A stretch of DNA of 7,892 bases. It comes from Mageeibacillus sp. UBA1243 (GTDB taxonomy: Bacteria; Bacillota; Clostridia; UBA1212). Below, one piece after another: positions 1 to 4,934 of the stretch; the stretch's first letter is position 1; each line of letters begins with the position of its first letter. The stretch covers positions 60,121 through 68,012 of the forward strand of contig DBWH01000055.1 of NCBI GenBank assembly GCA_002308595.1. The letters are read 5' to 3'. The translations under genes and the position numbers were made by a program. The notes below the pieces were generated by a model. That model was not told the origin of the DNA. It saw only the letters and a list, made by a program, of their open reading frames with translations, and searched no databases.

Positions 1-45
1 CCTATTCATTACGAGTGAATTGCTCTACCCCTGAGCCACATTGGC
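1..45 (-). tRNA. tRNA-Thr (anticodon CGT), 5' part only, cut by the window edge
   Basis: On the minus strand, positions 45 to 1 read as the first 45 bases of a tRNA. They give the 5' acceptor strand GCCAATG (45-39), TG, a D arm GCTC/GAGC (36-33 with 25-22) around a 7-base loop containing GGGG, and an anticodon stem ATTCA/TGAAT (20-16 with 8-4) around the loop CTCGTAA. The anticodon is CGT (13-11), which reads the threonine codon ACG. The variable loop, T arm and 3' acceptor strand lie outside the window, so the acceptor pairing cannot be checked. A promoter on the same strand lies about 50 bp upstream. Confidence 0.93.
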
Positions 46-96
46 GGGAAAGGCTGCGGGGAGGCGTAAACGCAAGCTCCTCGCGACCGCTTAGGG

Positions 97-125
97 ATTG
101 TACCACAAGAAAAAACGTAAATCAA
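97..125 (-). promoter_or_regulatory. Probable sigma-A promoter for tRNA-Thr
   Basis: On the minus strand there is a -35 box TTGATT (125-120), a 17-bp spacer and a -10 box TACAAT (102-97). The predicted start is near 90, about 45 bases before the tRNA 5' end. The -35 box overlaps the stop codon of the alpha/beta hydrolase gene. I see no hairpin plus T-run between that stop and the tRNA, so read-through from the upstream genes is also possible. The rest of 46-121 shows nothing else I can support. Confidence 0.5.
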
Positions 126-1066
126 CAGTTTTTTTGGCTTGAAGAGTACGCGACTGCCTCGTCAAAAAGCGCTTTGATCTCTTCGGTGTATCTGGCCTTG
201 GCGTGGTAGAAAGACGCGGCGTGTGTTGCGTTTTCGACAAGCAAAAGGCGCTTATAAGGTGAAGTGCAGGTTTCGTAGTTCATGAGCGTGAACTTTTTGG
301 GCACGAACCTGTCGCTTTCGCCGTGGACGAAGAGGGCGGGCACCGTGAGAGTTTTGACCGAGTCGAGGGTCGTGAAGGCGTCGGTTGAAAAGTCGGCCTT
401 TTCCTTGACGACCTCTCTTGCCTGATCGATAAACTTTTTGGGAGCGGTGTGCCCGTGACAGACGGCAAGGTGAAGAAATTCATCCGCGGGTGAGGTGAAA
501 CCGCAGTCGGCGATTATGCCGCAGAGGGAGGCCTTGACGGCAGGGAGGGAGGAGGCGGCGAGGGCTGTTGAGGAGCCCATCGAGACGCCGTAAAGGATGA
601 TCTTGGCGTTTTCGTTGCGGGAAACCAGAAGCTTGACCCATTCACCGGTGTCGAAGCGTTCCTTGGCGCCAAACGTGATGTAATCGCCGCCGCTTTTTCC
701 GTGCGCGCGCTGGTCGACAATAAGAATATTGACGCCAAGGTCCCTCAGCGCGTCTAACTGCAGAATGAAGTTTTTGCCGCCGGTGCCGTAGTAGCCGTGG
801 AGCAGCACGAACGTGTAGTCGCTCGCGGGTGACGCGGTAAAGTAGCGGCCGTAGAGAGGGGTCCCGTCAAACGATTCGATGCGGATCTCCTCGGGGGCGA
901 AAGAGTCAAGAGTCTCGTCTGCGCGGCGGAAAGTTTCCGCAAGTTCCGGGCCTCCGCTCTGCTTGATGCCGGAAAGGAACTTTTTGTTTGACTTCCTGAT
1001 CTTTCGCTCGCCGGGTCTCCTGAAAAGCTTGCGTATTATGATTGAAGCAATCAGTTTGTAAACCAT
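122..1066 (-). CDS. Alpha/beta hydrolase (serine hydrolase, COG1073/YqkD-like)
   Basis: The 314-residue protein has an alpha/beta hydrolase fold. Visible signatures are the oxyanion-side HGYYG (90-94), the nucleophile elbow G-V-S-M-G with Ser162, the acid Asp252 in GESDRFVP, and His282 in NATHAAS. The order and spacing fit a complete Ser-Asp-His triad. The length and the extra N-terminal 60 residues resemble COG1073/YqkD-type hydrolases; the substrate (an ester or acyl group) cannot be told from sequence. The first 25 residues mix a short hydrophobic run with many Arg/Lys; it is too short for a clear signal peptide or membrane helix, so a cytoplasmic location is more likely. An in-frame TAA two codons upstream fixes the ATG as the earliest start. 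Its AAGG is only 1 base from the ATG, a poor ribosome site, which suggests translation partly coupled to the gene 28 bp upstream. The pairing with a glycosidase suggests, as inference only, removal of acyl groups from a sugar substrate. Confidence 0.87.
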   Translation of the reverse strand: MVYKLIASIIIRKLFRRPGERKIRKSNKKFLSGIKQSGGPELAETFRRADETLDSFAPEEIRIESFDGTPLYGRYFTASPASDYTFVLLHGYYGTGGKNFILQLDALRDLGVNILIVDQRAHGKSGGDYITFGAKERFDTGEWVKLLVSRNENAKIILYGVSMGSSTALAASSLPAVKASLCGIIADCGFTSPADEFLHLAVCHGHTAPKKFIDQAREVVKEKADFSTDAFTTLDSVKTLTVPALFVHGESDRFVPKKFTLMNYETCTSPYKRLLLVENATHAASFYHAKARYTEEIKALFDEAVAYSSSQKNC

Positions 1067-1094
1067 ACCTTAAAATGCGTAAAGAGCCAAAAAT

Positions 1095-2543
1095 TTAAAA
1101 TCTTTGCCAGACGTAGTGACCTGTGTCATCCATTGTGTCGATGGCTTTCATGAGGTAGTAGATCGGTTTCGGAGCGTCAATCTCATTGGAGTCAGGCTTT
1201 CTGCGCCACACGCCAAGGTTAAGTCCGAACTCTTCCTTGTTGTCCCTGTGAGCGTGGAGGATGAAAGAGTCAATCTCCGGAATCTCCATGACCTTGCGGT
1301 ATGCTCTGCCGTAGGCAGTTGCCTGCAGGATTTCGGATTCGGGCGTCCATTTGGAGTTGAAGCCCTGTTCGGAGAGGATTATGCGGCGCCTTTTGCCTTC
1401 GAAAAGGTTCTCTTCCTTGTAGATGAAAGCGGCAAGGACTTCGAGGTTTTTGAAAGTGATGCGCATTGTGTCCTCGTCCCCGGTTGCGGTCGTGTCGTTC
1501 CAGAAGTCGGGCATCGAGAGGTCCTGAGGGTAGGGGTGATGGGCGATGTTGTAGTAGAAGTCGCCCTCGGCCTTGGCGATTTTCCTGATTTCGGATAGAA
1601 GCTCAAGCGCTCCGTAGAAGCGGGTGGGGTGCGAGGGGTCCATCGGCTTGCCCCAGAAATGGTCAAGCGAGCAGTAGATCCTGATGGCTGAGGAGACGGA
1701 TGACGCGGCAGTCCAGGCATCGCGCATTGCCATCGTGTAGTGTCTGGCGAATTCGGCGCAGGTTTTTTCGCCCGCGTTGCCCCAGATCCACTGCGACTGG
1801 ACCTCGTTTGAAACTATCATGCCGTAGATTCTGCCGTTTTCGGAGGCGGGGTCGCCGTAACGCCTTGCAAGGTAGGTCACAAACGCCTGGTACCAGCGGA
1901 TGCCCTCGTCGGTCACAACGTTAAACGCCGAAAGCGTGCCCTCGTCGTTATAGTCAGGGTGAAGCAGTATCGGTTTCATCTCCTCGGGCACCTGTTTCTG
2001 CCAGTGTTTCCCGCAAAGAAGAATCAGGTTGACGAGAATGCCGCGCTTCGTGAACTCCCTGAAACGGTTGTCGTAGGATCGTATCTGATCCATGTCGACG
2101 TAATACGTGAAGCCGTCGAACTCAAACGGCTCGGTGGATTCAGAAGGAGTCTTTGTCATAACGTCGGTGATTGCAACGTTGATGGCAGTGTGCTTGACGC
2201 CAAGGTTCTCCGCGTCCACAGGGTCGCTTATCTGAAGACCTTTTTTCGAAAGCCCCTCGGGGTATTCGTAATCAAATTCGGGCTCAATGAATGAGGCAAA
2301 CACGGGACCCTCAAAAGGCGTCTCGTATCTCAAAAAGGCGCCGTCCCTTCCGGTCGCAAACCTCTTTAAAACAAGCCTGCAGCCGTCGGCTGCAACGTTA
2401 AAGCTGCCGAGAAGAAGCCTCTCTCCTACAGCGGGGGAGTACACTGACACGCAGACGTCACCCTCAGGCTTTCCGCTCAGGGTCAGCACAATTTCATCCT
2501 TAAAGGCGTCAATCCTTTTAACAACAATTCCAGTCTTTGACAT
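1095..2543 (-). CDS. DUF5722-type putative glycoside hydrolase (clan GH-A-like TIM barrel)
   Basis: The 482-residue protein has two parts. Residues 1 to about 95 look like an all-beta domain (many alternating hydrophobic strands). From about 98 (SKKGLQ) to the end it looks like a (beta/alpha)8 barrel. The barrel carries two Glu in clan GH-A-like settings: Asn246-Glu247 (SNEVQ), the usual acid/base position after strand 4, and Glu392 (ILSEQG), the usual nucleophile position after strand 7. HHPYP (335-339) and HAHRDN (430-435) are further likely active-site loops. I recognise this arrangement as the family Pfam calls DUF5722; that name is from memory. No signal peptide or anchor is visible, so it probably acts inside the cell on imported oligosaccharides or glycosides. 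The start is well supported: GGAGG sits 5 bases before the ATG. It is probably the first gene of a two-gene operon with the alpha/beta hydrolase. The substrate is unknown. Confidence 0.8.
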   Translation of the reverse strand: MSKTGIVVKRIDAFKDEIVLTLSGKPEGDVCVSVYSPAVGERLLLGSFNVAADGCRLVLKRFATGRDGAFLRYETPFEGPVFASFIEPEFDYEYPEGLSKKGLQISDPVDAENLGVKHTAINVAITDVMTKTPSESTEPFEFDGFTYYVDMDQIRSYDNRFREFTKRGILVNLILLCGKHWQKQVPEEMKPILLHPDYNDEGTLSAFNVVTDEGIRWYQAFVTYLARRYGDPASENGRIYGMIVSNEVQSQWIWGNAGEKTCAEFARHYTMAMRDAWTAASSVSSAIRIYCSLDHFWGKPMDPSHPTRFYGALELLSEIRKIAKAEGDFYYNIAHHPYPQDLSMPDFWNDTTATGDEDTMRITFKNLEVLAAFIYKEENLFEGKRRRIILSEQGFNSKWTPESEILQATAYGRAYRKVMEIPEIDSFILHAHRDNKEEFGLNLGVWRRKPDSNEIDAPKPIYYLMKAIDTMDDTGHYVWQRF

Positions 2544-2586
2544 ATAAACCTCCGTTCGGGCACGCGGCCCGTAAATACTTGGCTAT

Positions 2587-2615
2587 ATTATACAAAAATC
2601 GCCAATACTTCTCCA
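2587..2615 (-). promoter_or_regulatory. Promoter for the glycosidase / hydrolase pair
   Basis: On the minus strand, a perfect -10 box TATAAT (2592-2587) lies 17 bp from a weak -35 box TGGAGA (2615-2610). The predicted start is near 2580, giving a leader of about 37 bases with GGAGG just before the ATG. No operator-like inverted repeat is obvious in the short leader. The promoter points away from the asd promoter, with about 70 bp between the two -35 boxes. Confidence 0.62.
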
Positions 2616-2682
2616 CCGGAAAATGGCCCGTTTCAGTTGAATTTAAGGGGCGGAGGAGGGCATTGGAGGCTTGCGAAAATTG

Positions 2683-2711
2683 TTGACAACAAAACGGTGT
2701 AATGCTAACAT
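2683..2711 (+). promoter_or_regulatory. Extended -10 promoter for asd-dapA
   Basis: A consensus -35 TTGACA (2683-2688) is followed by a 17-bp spacer and the -10 TAACAT (2706-2711). TG at 2703-2704 forms an extended -10 (TGCTAACAT). The predicted start is near 2718, about 105 bases before the asd start codon. The aroF promoter in this window has the same design (TTGACT, 17 bp, TGCTAAACT). Confidence 0.72.
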
Positions 2712-2718
2712 AAGCAGT

Positions 2719-2814
2719 TAGCGATTGTTCCTGAGGAGGGGACGCCCGAACCGACGGATTACGAGAAAAATCGCTGCGCATACGGCTTTAAGTATACGCT
2801 CTTTTTGAAAAGAG
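2719..2814 (+). promoter_or_regulatory. Structured 5' leader of asd, unidentified, possible regulatory RNA
   Basis: The predicted transcript begins with a domain closed by AGCGATT (2720-2726) pairing with AATCGCT (2769-2775). Inside it a purine-rich segment, with GAGGAGGGGACG at 2733-2744, can form GTTCC/GGGAC (2727-2731 with 2739-2743) or GTTC/GAAC (2727-2730 with 2748-2751). A second hairpin (2776-2799) and an A/T hairpin (2799-2805 with 2808-2814) follow, and the last one overlaps part of the ribosome site AGAGGTG. I do not recognise a known riboswitch class. The conserved elements of the lysine riboswitch, T-box, SAM and glycine riboswitches are absent. Pairings were found by eye, so the regulatory role is a hypothesis. 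Confidence 0.35.
2776..2806 (+). terminator. Weak terminator-like hairpin in the asd leader
   Basis: GCGCATAC (2776-2783) pairs with GTATACGC (2792-2799): 7 of 8 pairs with one C-A mismatch and an 8-base loop. It is followed directly by TCTTTTT (2800-2806). This is the layout of an intrinsic terminator ahead of a gene, but the stem is only moderately stable. It lies immediately 3' of the closed domain 2720-2775, as an expression platform would. Confidence 0.33.
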
Positions 2815-2823
2815 GTGCTGGAT

Positions 2824-3900
2824 TTGAAAAAATACGATGTTGGTGTTATCGGTGCGACAGGCATGGTCGGCCAGAGATTCCTGGCTATTCTTGCCAATCA
2901 CCCGTGGTTTGACGTGAAAGTTCTCGCTGCCAGCGGAAGGTCTGCCGGAAAAACGTACGGTGAGGCCGTTGAGGGCAGATGGAGAATCACAACGCCAATG
3001 CCGGAAAAATACAGGGATGTCGTTCTGAAAGACGCCACGGCGGATATGGATGAGATCGCTCAGTCGGTCGATTTTGTCTTCTGTGCAGTTGACATGAAGA
3101 AAGATGAGATCCGCGCTCTTGAAGAGGCATACGCAAAGCGTGAGTGCCCCGTCATTTCAAACAACAGTGCTAACAGACTTGTGCCCGACGTTCCGATGAT
3201 CGTGCCCGAGATAAACCCCGAGCATGCAGAAATCATTCCTTTCCAGAAAAAGCGTCTCGGCACAAAGAGAGGATTCATTGCGGTTAAATCAAACTGCTCG
3301 CTCCAGACTTACGTTCCGGCGCTCCAGCCGCTCCGCAAATTCGGCATTGAGAAGGTGCTCGTCTGCACTTACCAGGCAATTTCGGGCGCAGGAAAGACAT
3401 TCGAGTCATGGCCGGAGATGATCGACAACGTGATTCCTTACATTGGCGGTGAGGAGGAGAAATCCGAGATCGAGCCTCTCAAGCTTTTCGGCAAGATCGA
3501 AAACGGCGCAATCGTTCCGGACAAGAGCATGTCTTTCACGGCTCAGTGCATCAGAGTTCCCGTCACGGACGGACACATGGGCGCTGTTTTTGTCAAATTT
3601 AAGAACAAGCCGGCTCTTGACGAAATCATCGATTTGTGGGAAAATTATACCAACGAAGCGACAGGTTTGGGACTCCCGTCATCACCCGAAAAATTCCTCA
3701 GATATTTCAGAGAGGACAACAGACCTCAGACAAGGCTCGACAGGGACAATGACGGCGGAATGAGCGTATCGCTCGGAAGACTGAGACCTGACACGCAGTA
3801 CGACTACAAGTTCGTCGGAATGGCTCACAATACGCTGAGAGGCGCAGCAGGCGGAGCAGTCCTCATGGCAGAATATCTCTGCGCAAAAGATTACATTTAA
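2824..3900 (+). CDS. asd: Aspartate-semialdehyde dehydrogenase
   Basis: It reduces L-aspartyl-4-phosphate to L-aspartate-4-semialdehyde with NADPH, the branch point to lysine/diaminopimelate, threonine and methionine; cytoplasmic. From the preferred start it has 358 residues. The nucleotide-binding loop is G-A-T-G-M-V-G (10-16), the catalytic Cys is C158 (KSNCSLQ), Gln184 sits in TYQAISGAGK, and Arg244 and His251 lie in RVPVTDGHMG. The protein is the longer archaeal/yeast-like Asd subtype, shared with many Clostridia, rather than the E. coli type. Start choice: a GTG at 2815 would add three residues, but that GTG is itself part of the ribosome site AGAGGTG (2811-2817). The TTG at 2824 lies 6 bases after that site and gives MKKYDVGVIGATG, so I place the start there. 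dapA follows 67 bp downstream without an obvious terminator, giving an asd-dapA operon. Confidence 0.96.
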   Translation: MKKYDVGVIGATGMVGQRFLAILANHPWFDVKVLAASGRSAGKTYGEAVEGRWRITTPMPEKYRDVVLKDATADMDEIAQSVDFVFCAVDMKKDEIRALEEAYAKRECPVISNNSANRLVPDVPMIVPEINPEHAEIIPFQKKRLGTKRGFIAVKSNCSLQTYVPALQPLRKFGIEKVLVCTYQAISGAGKTFESWPEMIDNVIPYIGGEEEKSEIEPLKLFGKIENGAIVPDKSMSFTAQCIRVPVTDGHMGAVFVKFKNKPALDEIIDLWENYTNEATGLGLPSSPEKFLRYFREDNRPQTRLDRDNDGGMSVSLGRLRPDTQYDYKFVGMAHNTLRGAAGGAVLMAEYLCAKDYI

Positions 3901-3949
3901 AGCCGTAAGGCTCTTAGCTTGACTAATAGCGCTATACAGAAGACAAGCT
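3901..3949 (+). repeat. Two inverted repeats in the asd-dapA spacer
   Basis: Directly after the asd stop, AGCC-GTAA-GGCT (3901-3912) is a 4-bp stem with a GNRA-type loop. Then AGCTTG (3916-3921) and CAAGCT (3944-3949) form a perfect 6-bp inverted repeat around a segment containing the palindrome TAGCGCTA. Neither is followed by a T-run, so they are not terminators. They may shape the intercistronic RNA, for example as a processing or stability element. The ribosome site of dapA lies just downstream and stays free. Confidence 0.4.
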
Positions 3950-3967
3950 GTTGAAAGGTGGACAATT

Positions 3968-4861
3968 ATGAAGAAATTGATTTTTGAAGGAGCGGGTGTG
4001 GCACTCGTGACACCGTTCAAAGGAGAATGCGCCGAGCAAGTTGATTACGATAAGCTCAGCGAAATGATAGAGTTTCAGATTGCCAATAAGGTGGACTGCA
4101 TCGTTATATGCGCCACTACGGGCGAGGCTGCGACAATGCCGGACGAGGAACACCTTGCGGTTGCGGAGTTTACCGTTAAAGAGGTTCACGGAAGAGTGCC
4201 GGTTGTGGTCGGAACGGGAAGCAACGACACGCTGCACGCAATCAAGCTCAGCAAGAGGGCTGAGAAGATGGGCGCTGACGCGATACTCACCGTTACCCCT
4301 TACTACAACAAAACCACTCAGGAAGGCATGTTCAGGCACTTCTCGGCAATTGCACAGAGCATTGACATACCGATTCTTCTTTACAACGTGCCGAGCCGCA
4401 CCAATCTCAACATCGATCCCAAGACCTACGAGCGCCTCTGCGCAATACCGAACATCAACGGTATGAAGGAATGCAACATGGGACAGATGCTTGAAGTCAA
4501 GAGGCGCTGCGGCGACGAACTTAACATCTACACGGGCGATGACGACCAGGCGTTTTACACGGCGGTCGCAGGCGGCCACGGAGTCATTTCGGTTCTTGCG
4601 AATTTCGCTCCCGCTTATGTTCACGACATGGTCATGAGCATACTGAAAGAGGGCGACATTCAGAAAGGCCTCAGAATGCAGATCGGCTGCATCGAACTCA
4701 TAAGGGCTCTCTTCTGTGAAGTCAACCCGATGCCAGTCAAAGAGGCGATGAACCTCGTCGGCATGAACGTCGGCAAGTGCAGGATGCCCCTTTGCGATGT
4801 CTCTCCGGAGCACCGCGAACTCATAAGGAACGAGCTCGTAAAATTCGGCGCCATAAAGTAA
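3968..4861 (+). CDS. dapA: 4-hydroxy-tetrahydrodipicolinate synthase
   Basis: It condenses pyruvate with aspartate semialdehyde, the product of Asd, in the first committed step of diaminopimelate/lysine synthesis; cytoplasmic, usually a tetramer. The 297-residue length is normal. By alignment from memory with E. coli DapA (offset +6) all catalytic residues are present: Thr50-Thr51 (ATTGEA), Tyr113 (TPYYNK), Tyr139 and Arg144 (YNVPSRT), and the Schiff-base Lys167 (GMKEC). GDDDQ (190-194) and GGHGVISV (202-209) are also typical. The allosteric lysine site is only partly kept: positions matching E. coli Ser48, His53 and Glu84 are Ala54, Asp59 and His90, while Ala49, His56, Asn80 and Tyr106 are kept. 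Lysine inhibition may therefore be weak. The ribosome site AAAGGTGG lies 6 bases before the ATG. It is the second gene of the asd operon and is closed by a terminator 18 bp after the stop. Confidence 0.97.
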   Translation: MKKLIFEGAGVALVTPFKGECAEQVDYDKLSEMIEFQIANKVDCIVICATTGEAATMPDEEHLAVAEFTVKEVHGRVPVVVGTGSNDTLHAIKLSKRAEKMGADAILTVTPYYNKTTQEGMFRHFSAIAQSIDIPILLYNVPSRTNLNIDPKTYERLCAIPNINGMKECNMGQMLEVKRRCGDELNIYTGDDDQAFYTAVAGGHGVISVLANFAPAYVHDMVMSILKEGDIQKGLRMQIGCIELIRALFCEVNPMPVKEAMNLVGMNVGKCRMPLCDVSPEHRELIRNELVKFGAIK

Positions 4862-4878
4862 TCAAACATTGATGTGCT

Positions 4879-4907
4879 GCCCCGAAGCTTCGTGCCGAGG
4901 GGCTTTT
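4879..4907 (+). terminator. Intrinsic terminator after dapA
   Basis: GCCCC (4879-4883) pairs with GGGGC (4899-4903). An inner CGAAGCTTCG (4883-4892) can fold further, and TTTTATATTATT follows. It marks the end of the asd-dapA operon. Only 27 bp separate the T-run from the next start codon and I see no convincing promoter there, so the next gene may depend on leakage through this terminator or on a promoter inside the dapA end. Confidence 0.75.
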
Positions 4908-4934
4908 ATATTATTAAACCACACGGAGGAAACT

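Noticed and set aside
1104..1598. Plus-strand open frame of 164 codons opposite the glycosidase
   Set aside because: It is a Val- and Gly-rich shadow frame opposite a conserved enzyme gene, with no ribosome site.
2725..2808. Possible short leader peptide from TTG 2725 in the asd leader
   Set aside because: There is no ribosome site before it, it starts with TTG, and its codons show no clear run of lysine, threonine or methionine.
2719..2814. Lysine riboswitch or T-box before asd
   Set aside because: The leader is only about 100 bases, shorter than a lysine riboswitch, and lacks its conserved elements as well as the T-box AGGGTGG sequence.
3932..4813. Long open frame (293 codons) on the minus strand opposite dapA
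   Set aside because: It is a shadow of dapA, whose plus-strand protein keeps every catalytic residue. The antisense product shows no recognisable family, and it has no good ribosome site.
4869..4934. TTG start at 4869 adding 22 residues to the flavodiiron protein
   Set aside because: The added stretch is the dapA terminator translated; the ATG at 4935 has GGAGG at good spacing and matches the family's N-terminus.
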